From: Leptodactylus fallax
Lineage: Eukaryota; Chordata; Amphibia; Anura; Leptodactylidae
Length of the DNA stretch: 64,000 nt
Direction of reading: 5' to 3'
Assembly: GCA_947044405.1 (NCBI GenBank)
Contig: CAMRHE010000322.1
Location: forward strand, 310,001 to 374,000
Positions within the stretch are counted from its first letter, which is position 1, and every line of letters starts with the position of its first letter. A program made the translations under genes and the position numbers. The notes below the pieces were generated by a model, which saw nothing but the letters and a program-made list of their open reading frames with translations, searched no databases and was not told the origin of the DNA. This document shows, one piece after another, positions 21,210 to 32,863 of this stretch.

Positions 21210-21950
21210 ATAGATGGTGGAAACAGCAATAAAACAGTCTTTGAAGGATTCAGGTTCAGATTGCAACAGCAGAGAGACAGTTGCTGAAGTTTTGTAGTAG
21301 TGGAGGGATAAGATCCTGTTAGGAAGTATATAGTTGTGTATCATTAGCATAAAGATGGTAACAAATGCCAAATTGTCTAATGGTTTGTCCAACAGGAGCT
21401 GTGTAGAGTGAGAAAAGGATGGGACCTAAGACTGAGCCCTTGGGAGCCCCAACAGCAAGGGGAAGAGGAGAAGAGACCGAGCCAGGAATTGATACACTGA
21501 AAGTGCGGTCAGAGATGAGGAGAACCAAGAGAGAGCAGTGTCCTTGAGGCCAATAGAATGGAGCATACTGAGGAGGAGTTTGTGGTATAGTGTCAAACAC
21601 TGCTGAAAGATCCAGAAGAATAAGAGTATAGTTGACATTAGATTTAGCTGTAAAAAGATCATTGGAGACTTGTAAGGGCAGTTTCAGTAAAATGCAGGTG
21701 CAGAAACCAGATTGTAAGGGTTCAAGAAGAGAAAGTCAGCAAAGAGGTAGAGGATTAGGCAAAAACTGGCCAAATGTGGCAGGAATTTGGAGATGAAAGG
21801 AAGATTGGATACGGTTCGGTAGTTAGCAGCACAGGATAGGATAATAGGATATAAAAGTGGTGAAATAGGCTTGTTTGGCGATATAAAGTGAGTATTGAGC
21901 ATGAACTTGAAGTGAAAGAAGTTTGCAGGTGTACGCAATGTTTTCCACAG
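21210..21950 (-). pseudogene. LINE (L2/Rex-type) reverse transcriptase fragment
   Basis: Minus-strand frames, broken by shifts, read ANYRTVSNLPFISKFL, then FDTIPQT, then GAPKGSVLGPILFSLYTAPV and YHLYANDTQLYTS. These are the successive reverse transcriptase blocks of L2-like LINEs (NYRPxSNLPF, FDTV, GVPQGSVLGPLLF, YADDTQLY). The catalytic YADD is YAND here, a change expected to abolish activity. It copied LINE RNA into DNA at the target. No intact start or endonuclease was found. Confidence 0.8.
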
Positions 21951-22294
21951 TCATTTAGAACACCTAAAGCACTGCTGAAGAAAGCATGTTTGTGGTGTGT
22001 GCTAGGGTAGCCACCATATGTGTTAAAAGGTTCAGGTGGAGGGGGTAGCTGCCTCATCCAGTGTATCTTAAGAGTTTCAGTATAGTGCTGGTGGCCATAT
22101 TCTGACAGGAGAATGAAGAGATGGTGAACAGTGATGACTGTGAGAAAGGACTGATGATAAAAGTGAAGGCTATGGTCAGAAAGTGGGAGAAAAGAGTAAG
22201 TAAATTTAAAAACTAAAAGGAATCAGAGGAAAACCAGATTGGTTGTATTGCCATCTTTGTTTGTGGGAGAAGAGGAAAGTTGTGAAAAGCTAAA

Positions 22295-23140
22295 GGGCCC
22301 CTGCACACAATATAACGTTATTATGTAACCCGTCCACACAGTATAATGTCCCAAAGCAGCCCCTGCATACAGTATAATGTTAAATACTGTCCCCTTCACA
22401 CAGTAGAATGTCCCATAGTGGCCCATGCACACAGTATAATGTCCCATAGTGGCCCTGCACACAGTATAATGTCCCATAGTGGCCCTGCACACAGTATAAT
22501 GTCCCATAGTGGCTCCTCCACACAGTATAATGTCCCAAAGCGGCCCCCTGCATACAGTATAATGTTTCATACTGGTCCCTTTGCACAGTAGAATGTCCCA
22601 TAGTGGCTCCTGCGCACAGTATAATGTCCCATAGCAGCCCTGTACACAGTATAAAGATCCATAGCAGCCCCTCCACACAGTATAATGTTCCATAGTGGCC
22701 CCTGCACACAGTATAATGTCCCATAGCGGCCCTGTACACAGTATAATGATCTATAGCAACCCCTCCACACAGTATAATGTTCCAAAGTGGCCCCTCCACA
22801 CAGTATAATGTCTTATAGCATCTCTTACACACAGTATAATGACCCATAGTGGCCCCTGCACACAGTATAATTTCTCATAGTGGCCCTGCACACAGTATGA
22901 TGTCCCATACTGGCTACTGCACACAGTATAATGCTCCACATTGGCCCCTCCACACAGTATAATGTCCCTTAGTGGCCCCTGCAAACACTATAATGTCCCA
23001 TAGCGGCCCCTCCACACAGTAAAATGTCCCATAGCAGCCCCTCCACACAGTATAATGTCCCATAGTGGCCCCTCCACACAGTATAATGTACCACAGTGGC
23101 CTCATCACACAGTACTATGTCTCATAGCGGCCCCTATGGT
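22295..23140 (+). repeat. Minisatellite array 2, the longest (~27 units of ~31 bp)
   Basis: Tandem units GGCCCCTGCACACAGTATAA followed by TGTCCCATAGT, with single-base and small-gap variation (CTCCACACAG variants, GTTCCAT or GATCCAT joints). Unit length is 29-33 bp. Long frames on the minus strand (MGHYTVCRG repeats) arise only because 31 is not a multiple of 3 and stops are rare; they are not genes. The right flank (23160-23260) is one arm of the GC-core repeat seen in hAT-type elements 1 and 2. Confidence 0.92.
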
Positions 23141-23540
23141 GTTTGTTACATTACTTGTTACATGATGTTTGTTACAGATCTTATTAGACCCCAGAGTTTA
23201 ATGATCGGAGGCCCAGGGGATGTGACAAACATAAAAACCAGAGATACTCACCTCTCCTGAGCTCCAGCACGACTCTGTGATGTCAATAAAGAGACCCAAA
23301 GGCAACAGGGAGTACCACTGTGAAACAGTGGAGCTAGGAACCAGTTAGGGTGGTTAAAGAGAGTGAAAAGTCTATGAGAACTGTACATGGGTGAGGGAAG
23401 AAGAGAAGTACTGTAGTGAATAGAATGCACTGGTGGTATGGATGAATGGTAGTTTTGCATTAAAACAACAGCTAAGGTAACAGGTGAGAGAGTGAACCCT
23501 GAAATCAATTATGAAAGGTGGTTGTATTGAGAGTAACTTT

Positions 23541-24830
23541 ATTTGATATTTGATATGCTGCAAGCAGCAGTTTCCTCTCCGCATTGTTCGTGCGGAAACC
23601 ACACGCTCGGTTTCCAAGACAGACATCAATTACTGCAACTGCAGCCTTATCTATTGGAAAGGGCACACCTTATCTCTGATATGTCTTGTACGAAAAGAAG
23701 GCCAATGCCTTCTAGAAGTAAAGAAAAAAAAATTATAATGGCACATATCACTGAGTATATCAACATGGCTTACATGTTGTAGATGAAGGGCATATAAGAT
23801 ACAAAAGGCTGCACCCCCACACTGCAGAGTAGGTGACGCCCACTCTTTCCTAAATCCCTCTCATGTGATGAGTAAACCACAAGAACACTGAGTCAAGGAG
23901 AGAAGCCGCAGTAAAAACCCATCTTTCAGTGTCATTGTGGATTGCTCATTGCTATTTGACCAAACACAGACGAGACTTCAGGGAGAGTTAGATTTCTGGA
24001 CCTCAAAGGACAATTGTTTAACAAACTGTCATCATTTTTGCGCCTCATTTCGCAAAATATCAGTGTTACATTAATGTCACACTAATGTCACACTTAAAGA
24101 GTTACCTGTGACTTTTCATCTATATCTTCTGCATCTTGCATTACACAGGAAGTACCATCTTCCATTTTCTCTTTTTGAACTCCTTCATCCCACTTTTAAT
24201 AAACTCTTCTGCTGTAAAAAATGTCGGGCTAGATTTTTGCATTAACATAATCCTCAACCGCAGGAAACAGATAAATAGCGTTATAGTGTTGTTGTTGTGA
24301 CCAGCTCACATACCAATCGTCTACATCAAATATGTATTAACACACCAGAGGAAATGTAATACAACACTGCTTCTTTCATTAATTTATTTTAGAATTTCAT
24401 CACAGGGTATCATGGTTTTGCGTGACTGGTCCTGACAGCTCATATTTCTCTACACTACCAAAATGATGCAGTTAAGCCATTGAGCGAAGCCTTTTTCTGT
24501 TCATTTAATCATGTCAAACCTTTGAGTACATCCAAAAATATGCTAAAGTGTATGCCTTACTTAAATGAGCTTGCATACATTAATTCACATATCTGAGTGA
24601 CCCATGCAGAACGTGGTTAGGATCCTGTCTAGCTTTCAGTTCAGAAAGCAAGGGCATACAGTCTCATTCAAGTCTTCCCAGACGAGCCTGTTTACCTGTT
24701 ATAAAACAGTCTGGCCTTTATGTTACTGTTGGATCTTTCTAAGCCTGCACTCCCTCTTCTGGTAGAGTCTTGGTAATGTATTGAAATGGAGAAAAACATT
24801 CAAGAATTTGAGCAGCAATAACATGGATAG
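23541..24830. other. No gene seen
   Basis: Mixed single-copy-looking sequence. Short frames only; no recognisable repeat boundaries. Confidence 0.5.
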
Positions 24831-24833
24831 ATA

Positions 24834-26436
24834 CAGTGGGGAAAAAAGTATTTAGTCAGCCACCAACTGTGCAAGTCCTCCCAATTAAAAAGATGAGAGA
24901 GGCCTGTAATTGGCATCATAGGTAGACCTCAACTATGAGAGACAAAATCAGGAAACAAATCCAGAAAATCACATTGTCTGATTTTTAAAGAATTTATTTG
25001 CAAATTATGGTGAAAAAAAAGTATTTGGTCAATAACAAAAGTTCATCTCAATACTTTGTTATATATCGTTTGTTGGCAATGACAGAGGTCAAACGTTTTC
25101 TATAAGTCTTCACAAGGTTGGCACACACTGTTGTTGCTGGTATGTTGTCCCATTCCTCCATGCAGATCTCCTCTAGAGCAGTGATATTTTGGGGCTGTTG
25201 CTGCACAACACGGACTTTCAACTCCCTTCAAAGGTTTTCTATGGGGTTGAGATCTGGAGACTGGCTAGGCCACTCCAGGACCTTGAAATGCTTCTTACGA
25301 AGCCACTCCTTCATTGCCCTGGCGGTGTGCTTGGGATCATTGTCATGCTGAAAGACACAGCCACGTTTAATCTTCAATGCCTTTGCTGATGGAAGGAGGT
25401 TTACACTCAAAATCTGACAATACATGGCCCTATTCATTCTTTTATGTACACGGATCAGTCGTACTGGTCCCTTTGCAGAGAAACAACCCCAAAGCATGAT
25501 GTTGCCACCCCCATGCTTCACAGTAGGTATGGTGTTCTTTGGATGCAACTCAGCATTCACTCTCCTCCAAACACAACGAGTTGTGTTTCTACCAAACAGT
25601 TCTACTTTGGTTTCATCTGACCATATGACATTCTTCCAATACTCTTCTGAAACATCCAAATGCTCTCTAACAAACTTCAGATGGGCCCGGATATGTACTG
25701 GCTTAAGCAGGGGGACACGTCTGGCACTGCAGGATCTCAGTCTCTGGCAGTGTAGTGTGTTACTGACGGTAGCTTTTATTATGTTAGTCCCAGCTTTCTG
25801 CAGGTCATTCACTAGGTCCCCCCATGTGGTTCTGGGATTTTTGCTCACTGTTCTTGTGATCATTTTGACCCCACGGGGTGAGATCTTGCGTTGAGCCCCT
25901 GATTGAGGGAGATTATCAGTGGTCTTGTATGTCTTCCATTTTCTAATTATTGCTCCCACAGTTGATTTCTTCACACCAAGCTGCTTGCCTATTGCAGATT
26001 CAGTCTTCCCAGCCTAGTGCAGGTCTACAATTTTGTTTCTGGTGTCCTTCCACAGCTCTTTGGTCTTCACCATAGTGGAGTTTGGAGTGTGACTGTTTGA
26101 GGTTGTGGACAGGTGTCTTTTATATTGATAACAATGTCAAACAGGTGCCATTACTACAGGTAATGAGTGGAGGACAGAGGAGCCTCTTAAAGAAGAAGTG
26201 ACAGGTCTGTGAGAGCAGAAATCTTGCTTGTTTGTAGGTGACCAAATACTTATTTTCCACCATAATTTGCAAAAAAATTCTTTAAAAATCAGACAATGTG
26301 ATTTTCTAGATATGTTTTCTCATTTTGTCTCTCATAGTTGAGGTCTACCTATGATGACAATTACAGGCCTCTCTCATCTTTTTAAGTGGGAGAACTTGCA
26401 CAATTGGTGGCTGACTAAATACTTTTTTCCACACTG
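24834..26436 (-). mobile_element. Tc1-like element, family A, copy 2 (full length)
   Basis: CAGTGGGGAAAAAAGTATT at 24834 and its inverse ending at 26436, flanked by TA (24832-24833, 26437-26438). Both ~220-bp inverted repeats are present, so this 1603-bp copy shows the family's full structure. GGATAGATA precedes it and (GATA)n follows it, so it landed in a TAGA microsatellite. Confidence 0.93.
25048..26073 (-). pseudogene. Tc1-like transposase, family A copy 2 (two nonsense codons)
   Basis: Starts at the ATG at 26073 (MVKTKELWKDTRNK). Codon 20 is TAG at 26016-26014 where copy 1 has CAG (HQAGK). The frame then stays open through the helix-turn-helix region, [22 protein letters not shown] and [10 protein letters not shown] (34 residues between second Asp and Glu, DD34E). 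The next codon is TGA in place of Trp at 25230-25228. The rest can be followed to the usual stop near 25048. Catalytic residues are all present, but the protein could not be made whole. Confidence 0.88.

Positions 26437-26481
<45 letters not shown>
26437..26481. repeat. (TAGA)n microsatellite
   Basis: Eleven or so TAGA units directly right of the Tc1 copy 2 insertion. Confidence 0.95.
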
Positions 26482-26482
<1 letters not shown>

Positions 26483-27107
26483 CATTTTTTAATCTATATT
26501 ATTCTAAGACAAATCAGTATAGTCATTTCCTGTCTAGTGTACACATTGTGTACAGCTTTTTTTCATATGACATCCTGAATTTGTTAAATCAGGGGATCAC
26601 TACATAAACATGGGCTATCACAGAAACTGACAGGTATTCCCTAAGTTTACATTGATGTCCATGCAGAGCAGTATAGTTTTCACACTTATGTTTTCACATC
26701 TCCTTGAGGCAAAGTCCTTGACATGGAGTATTTCTCAACAAGATGTAAAAATAATATAATCTTATGACAGGGCTAAAACTCATAGTTGTTACTTTTCTCA
26801 GGCACTACAAGGTAAACAGGAAGATCAGTCCTGGGATAGCCTTGTCTGACTTTCTGAATCTAGATTTCCTATTTGCGTCATCGGCATCATTACATTTCTA
26901 CAAGAATAGCCATTTCTTACATAGAGTCTCCTACATTCCAGGAGGCGTTGTAGTCATGAAGTAGGTGAAGAACTGTCTGAAAGGCAGAATAACAGAGTAA
27001 ACAGTTATGGTGTTTGCTTGACTTGCCAGATTTCTGTCTTAACAATGCTGAGTGGATGGGGAGACATCCAGACTTTTCTATTTACACCTCATCTAATTTT
27101 ATTTGTG

Positions 27108-27159
<52 letters not shown>

Positions 27160-29120
27160 CTCTGTATATATGTATACCAAAATATACAGTGTTAGATAAT
27201 ACACTATTAACCAAGATAAAGTATTAACTAGTGTCATTTAATACAGAGAACTCTCCATTAATTTCAAGTTCAGAAACTCAGACTCATAAAGCATTTCACA
27301 GCAATGACGTATTTCTTCTGATTTTCATATGACTGTTTTATAGGGAGCTGTGCATCTAGAAAATGGTGGGGATATATAAAATCTGTATTAACAGATATGC
27401 CACAGAATACCCTGAGGAAGCCAAACTTGAATAAAATGACTGGTTGTCTTAAAGCAAACATTCTGCAACAACATGTGTCAAAAGACAAAATGTACCCCAA
27501 CACAGTCCAGTTTAACTTGTTTTTCTCCATGAATACAGTATAAGAGAAATGTTTTATTGGTGAATATAAAAACAAACCCACTTCTAGTAAATAGTGCATG
27601 AACAAACATTCTTTGGGTCAAAAGGAATTGGTTTTGGAATCCAATGTATGAGACCAAATATGTTCCTGTGGCTTATGACTCTCTTTGAGTCAGGGACAGT
27701 CTAAAATGTTATACAGTATAAATTCCTAGGAACTGTGAATGAGAGCCTAGTGGTCATTCTAAATCATTCAAGTACACTTTTCAATAAACTTTACATAAAC
27801 AAATAAAAATGTGAGTTGATATTGGCAGCACAAAAAGACGGAAAATAAGATGGTGTCAAAGAGTTAAAGGCAGCACATGTTGCACACCACCAGCAGAGAT
27901 TCACAGTAGTACCTGATGCAAGCTTCAAAAGAGATACTCACTGTTCTGGCATTTTATTTACATTAAATATTAAGAAACACTTAGTTTATTAATTTGGCAG
28001 ACTACAACAACATGTCAAGGAAGAAGCCTTGTTGGAGGAAAGTGTGTGTCCCAAAAATGTCTTGTCAAGGTGTCTAGCAAATGAATGTTGATCAGTTTAA
28101 TTACTTCAATAACTATTTAATGTTATGTATTACAGCAATGTATTTGTACAAGATGAAGTAATTAAACAAATATAGTGTATTCCCCCTACAGGTCTTTTGG
28201 ATACACAGAAGTTGATGAAAGCCAAGTAACACCCAGCCAATGATGACTTGCAAAATACAGTTTAGCTCATCTGCCTCATTAGTATGCATAGGGGTAGAAT
28301 TAGTTCTGGATTCTATACATTTTCCATACTGCAGTACAGAAACACCTCTACAATGTAGCAAGACAATAAATGCAGGCACAATGTGACACAATATACCATA
28401 GTTAAAATCAATCCAATACATTCCAAGCTTCAAACACAGCCTATCTAACCATGGCAAAGTTCTGATGTATGCAAGTCTATCTAATATTTTCTAGTCGTTT
28501 CAGTCACAACACTGTACAAGTGGAGTAATTCTGACATAGTAATGTGAAAATTAACTCTCTATGGAAAATCTTACCTGTTGTTAAAGGACCCTTTTTAGCG
28601 TGTGTTCTGAATCACCTATAAAGTCTTTCCAACTACCATACTTTATTCCATTGTTTTCTACAACTTAGAATAAGGTAATCAGGAAGATCATGCCAAAATA
28701 AAGAAAATAAAGAGATTATAATGGCAATACACTCAACAAATATCACATTCTATTACATGTATGTAATATAGTATGATTAAAAGAGGATTTCTTACAAAAT
28801 ACATTTCTAACATATCCACAGTACAACCACTGGAGGTGACAATGGCAGTGCTTGGCTGTTTATGTCACTTCCATTGAGTTGGAATAAAGAGACAGCATAC
28901 ATGCTAAATAAGCATTCCACTGAAACTTCCCCTTATTGTAGTTGTGCGAGTATGAAGGAACAGGGGACTCTGAATCAGCATTGGTGACAGCTCCTGCACT
29001 GAGGCTCTGTGTAATCAAACACCTAATACCTGTACAATGGATAAGTAAAAAATTTTGTTGGAAAACCCAACATGAATGGAAATAGACAGTATCAGTGTAC
29101 GATATTACTAATGGAGGATT
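26482..29120. other. No gene seen; (TA)n at 27113-27157
   Basis: AT-rich, mostly single-copy-looking DNA upstream of CCN2. A pure TA tract lies at 27113-27157. Short frames show no family resemblance. Confidence 0.5.
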
Positions 29121-29133
29121 TAGTATACTATGT

Positions 29134-29616
29134 ATTAAAGAGGTATTCCCACAATACACATTACAAGGTAAGTGATAAACTACTGAGAACTTCATTGCTG
29201 GGATCCCCACAATAACTAAAACAGGGGTCCTTTTGAACCCATGTTCCACCTCACTGCAAGAAGTGAAACAAGAATTTGAATGAAGCAGTGGTCAAACATG
29301 CCGCCTGCTATACCATTCAGAGCCTATGGCTCTGACTTGGCTATCTTCTTCAATTTTGTAGACTTTGAAAGGAGTGGCAACATGCAGGCTCAGCTCACTC
29401 CATTCAAACTCCTCCTCACAGTATGTTTAGAGGGCTTGTCAGCAGCACTCCTGAAGGGTGCAGAGGTAGTGTCCTACCCCAAATATAGGTGGCATAGATG
29501 GCCCTGGACCCCCATTCTAGCGATCAATGAAGGTCCTTATCTGTAGGGTTCCTATCAAGCAAACATTTGTCACCTATCCAATAACAAAGTAAATGTGAAC
29601 TGTGGGAATATCTTAT
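29134..29616. mobile_element. TTAA-type short inverted-repeat element
   Basis: The left end TTAAAGAGGTATTCCCACA (29134) and the right end TGTGGGAATATCTTAT (to 29616) are inverted repeats; the right flank TTAT is one base off TTAA. ~480 bp, non-coding. Confidence 0.6.
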
Positions 29617-32455
29617 TATGGATATTTAAGTTATAAGACATGGGTGATATTTAACCACAAATGTATCATGTAGTTTTACGTCTTTATTCCTACAAGTAAT
29701 CAGAGAGGAAATTGTTAAAGAAAAACAGCTTGGCTAGCATTGCGTTTTCTTGAAACAGTCCTAAATTAGGGCACCTTAGACAGCAGCTACATTAGGAGGT
29801 TAGTTTAATCGGAAGCCTGGAATAAAACACACACTGTCTTTCAAGACATTGTGAAAACCTTAGGACTGCTAGAAATAGTACCTGGTTCAGCGTTTGGACT
29901 ATCATGGAGATAAATAGCACACTGTGCAAATCTCCATATAGGGCCAGACTTCCTCTGTCTGTGCATTGCGTACAGCTTTTGGCTAAAGTCGCGCATTCCT
30001 TCGGTATGTTTCTCTGGGAGCTTTTGATTTCCGTTTTGAGGGCTGGCACAGACCTTCAATTGCTCTAATAAGAAAATGTCTGTGACTGAAAGCTGAAAAT
30101 GTGCAAGATTCCTTCTTTAAGTACACAAACACTTCAAGTCTAGCCACTTTCCTGTAGTTTGTCCAGTTTTTGGTACAGTATGTCTGATACCTGATCAAAT
30201 GACTTAGAAAAAGCAGGAAAAAACTTAAAGGGAAGGAATGTAGTTAGATCTCCACCTGTACAATTTACAAGACCCAACTAAACTGACTGCTGCATTTGAA
30301 GCAGATGTAAACCTACTGTATATAGCTGTGTAAATATACATGTGCTGCCAACGGAGCTAAATTCCTCATTTTACCAGAAAAATATGTGCTTGTGAAGGAA
30401 TTCTTTATATAAACACCTGTAGGAAAGTCAGGGATACTGAGCATTAACTCTTACAGGTATATATCATCCAGCAACACAGTGTTTTTTATAATAGGTAATT
30501 CTAGTGGATCCCTAATATGTAATACCATGTAATAAATTGAGATTATTGTTAGGGCTCAGTGAAACTGCCGTAAAAACGTACTATATTTTGGACAGCAACA
30601 TAGATATAAAGGAACTGATGTGTTTGTGTACATCTAGGGCACCAGGAATACATATACGGAGAATGCTGTATTGTACATACATTCAATGGATACTCTAAGT
30701 GTATACTAGAACTGGCTCTTTAAGACTGATGCAATACACTGTTTGTAATACAAAGCCTGGGAACATTTGGGCTTGGTTCGATAAACTATATTCTGTGCCT
30801 CACAATGCTTTTTATCATCACAGGTCTATATAACTTTAAGTTCCAACATTAGCTGGTAAAGGGGCTGGCCACTTTAAGGACATTTTAATAAATCTGTTGA
30901 AAACGGTATTATAAGGCACTTAGTAATATATGGTAATTAGGAAATCAGAGGTGATGTTCTCTATTGTAAAGCCCTGCCCCCTTGTTTAATACACTCTTTT
31001 TTACTGTCTGCTCATCAATTTGGTCCTAAACATAGCTGCTGATGGAGAATCATGTGATCTGAAACATCCATCCACTGCTCCTATTAGAGAACACTTCCAT
31101 AAGAAACTAGTACATGTGCTTTATCGTTTGCAGTAAAAATGTCCTGAAAGTGATTAACCCCTCAAATGCCTTTGCCATGACACCCAGTAGTATGTGCCAT
31201 AAAACTACCATCTTTGCCCTGGTGCAAAGAAAATACACTTCTTTGATTTGTTCCTATGGACACTAGGCCGTCAGAATGATTTTATTTGCAGCAATGCAAG
31301 TGGTGAGAATAGCATTGATGTATGACATTAGGTTGTATTATATTGATCACTTTATTTATGGCACTCCTATTATTCCAGATTCCAGTGAGACTAATATGTA
31401 CTTTGCACTAAAAGAAACAATGCACTTTGCATACGCTCTTCTCTGCTCCCCTCCCTCCAGCAAGCGGACAGCTGTTTATCAATCAATGGCCTCTGGCTAC
31501 GGAACAGGGACATCCCTTCATGACCTTAGTACTCTGAATGACATCATACCTATTAGCTGATATTAGCAAAGACCCTGGGTATGTTCAGTTGTTTTCTCCT
31601 CCTCACACACATTATCCTGCGCAGAACTTTATTTATAGAAAAGTATGTGGGAGTTGTAACCTTTTGTGTACCCACATTACTGTGGCATTCATGGTTACCA
31701 GGCAACCTGAGCCTGCTATCAAGTGCCTGTATGAACATTATCTTGACATAGTCTAGTGTAAATATTAATACAATGTTTCTTAGTTTTACTTAGAAATGAT
31801 GTTGGACCATATCTTGCATAAGTAGTAATTGCAAAACAATACTCATCACTTTATGTAATAAAAATATTCTAATAAGTGAGAACATTTTGGCATTTACAAT
31901 AGATATGACTTTGTTTACACCACAGAGGTGATAGTATGTTTCTATATATTCCTAATTATAATACTATAGGAAGTTATCACATGTTCAAATCTATTCTTCA
32001 TAAGTGACAAATGTGAACCCCATTACAAGGGCATGCTATTAAAAAGTACCAAATAAGAAATAAACCATATATAAGTGTACACATCTACATCTATGTAATA
32101 TGAAACATGAATTAAGGTAAGTCATAGTACATATACTGTATATTTATTTTGTTGTATGCCACTATGCATACATGTTACATGAGATAATATTCAAATCAAA
32201 GGTTTCGGAAGGAATAATACATATAAAATCCTTCTTTCCTTATACTGCCCCTCCCATATGAAACAAGCAAGAAAGTATTTATACATTGTGGTTACATTTC
32301 GTAGTTGGTTATGTTAACATGATTATTGTAACATGAAAGTGGAATGGTAAGGCAGTCTGGAACAGAGGTTAGCCATACAAAAACAAGGTTGAAACATCCT
32401 TTTCATATAAAATTATAGAAGGCAGAGTGGAAATTATATAAAAGCAAGGAGAAAA
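29617..32455. other. CCN2 upstream intergenic DNA; no gene seen
   Basis: Low in repeats compared with the flanks of the window. A short repeat-like block with TAAAGGGGCTGGCCACTTTAA sits near 30856. 31430-31740 is more GC-balanced and holds an RFX-type X-box. No coding frame is supported. Confidence 0.5.
31694..31706. promoter_or_regulatory. RFX-type X-box palindrome
   Basis: GTTACCAGGCAAC is an inverted repeat with a 1-base spacer that matches the RFX factor consensus GTTRCC-N-GGYAAC. It lies about 1 kb upstream of the CCN2 TATA box in a low-repeat block, so it may belong to a distal control element. The motif is seen; its function is inferred. Confidence 0.4.
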
Positions 32456-32500
32456 TCCTATTTGATGGCGAGGATACAGCGCCTTTTTTGTACTGTGGAG

Positions 32501-32640
32501 TGTGCCAGTTTTTTCAGACAGAAGGAATGCGGAGTGTCAAGGGGTCAGGATCAATCCGGTGTGAGCTGATGGGGCAGGAAGGTTGGGAGGAATGTTAGGA
32601 ATGTCCCTGCTTGTGTAGGACTCCATTCAGCTCATTGGCC
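32501..32640 (+). promoter_or_regulatory. CCN2: CCN2 proximal promoter: SMAD, TEAD, TGF-beta/basal control and CCAAT sites
   Basis: In order: CAGACA (32515-32520, SMAD-type), GGAATG (32524-32529, TEAD), GTGTCAAGGGGTC (32534-32546, the basal control/TGF-beta response element named in mammalian CTGF), two GGAATG sites (32589-32594 and 32598-32603, TEAD tandem), and inverted CCAAT (ATTGG, 32634-32638). Order and spacing match, as I recall it, the human CTGF promoter through which YAP/TAZ-TEAD and TGF-beta/SMAD signalling drive transcription. So this frog gene is probably controlled the same way. Confidence 0.85.
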
Positions 32641-32660
32641 TGTCTCAACAGCAAGCTGCG

Positions 32661-32668
32661 TATAAAAG
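32661..32668 (+). promoter_or_regulatory. CCN2: CCN2 TATA box
   Basis: TATAAAAG, 196 bp before the start codon. Transcription is expected to begin about 25-30 bp downstream, near 32687-32695 (inferred), giving a 5' leader of roughly 170 bases. Confidence 0.9.
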
Positions 32669-32863
32669 AGCAGCATTTCCCTGCTAGACTCACACAACAA
32701 CTCTTCCAGAACCTGAGAGAGGAATCATATTCAGCAAACAGGGGCTGAGGAAGGAGGCTTAAAAACTCTGAAAAAGCAAGAAACCCTAACTGAGATCACA
32801 TTGAGATCTACAGACAGAGAACGACAGAAGGAGACTTTCTTTTGACTTAAAGAATATTGAACA

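Larger units (their letters stand above)
20030..23540 (-). mobile_element. L2/Rex-type LINE relic, fragmented by later insertions
   Basis: Minus-strand coding traces appear in LINE order. An upstream part lies at about 23280-23540 and 22000-22250; reverse transcriptase lies at about 21210-21950; the C-terminal region at about 20080-20270 reads YRIQYECITFIHKALHSAAP and SPNDLRLTSSLIRTS, typical of the end of L2-like ORFs. A hAT-like element (20581-21203), a short palindromic element (20352-20566) and the minisatellite region (22295-23280) interrupt it. The assignment of 23280-23540 to the same LINE is the weakest part. Confidence 0.65.

Noticed and set aside
22223..22847. Long overlapping minus-strand frames (up to 156 codons) encoding MGHYTV/CRG repeats
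   Set aside because: They are translations of the minisatellite in all three frames, without a promoter or family resemblance. The similar frames at 44398-45065 and 46959-47471 are rejected for the same reason.
22295..23140. Regularly spaced repeats that recall a CRISPR array
   Set aside because: The units are contiguous with no unique spacers, vary in length and sequence, and occur in vertebrate DNA next to LINE and hAT sequence. This is a minisatellite.
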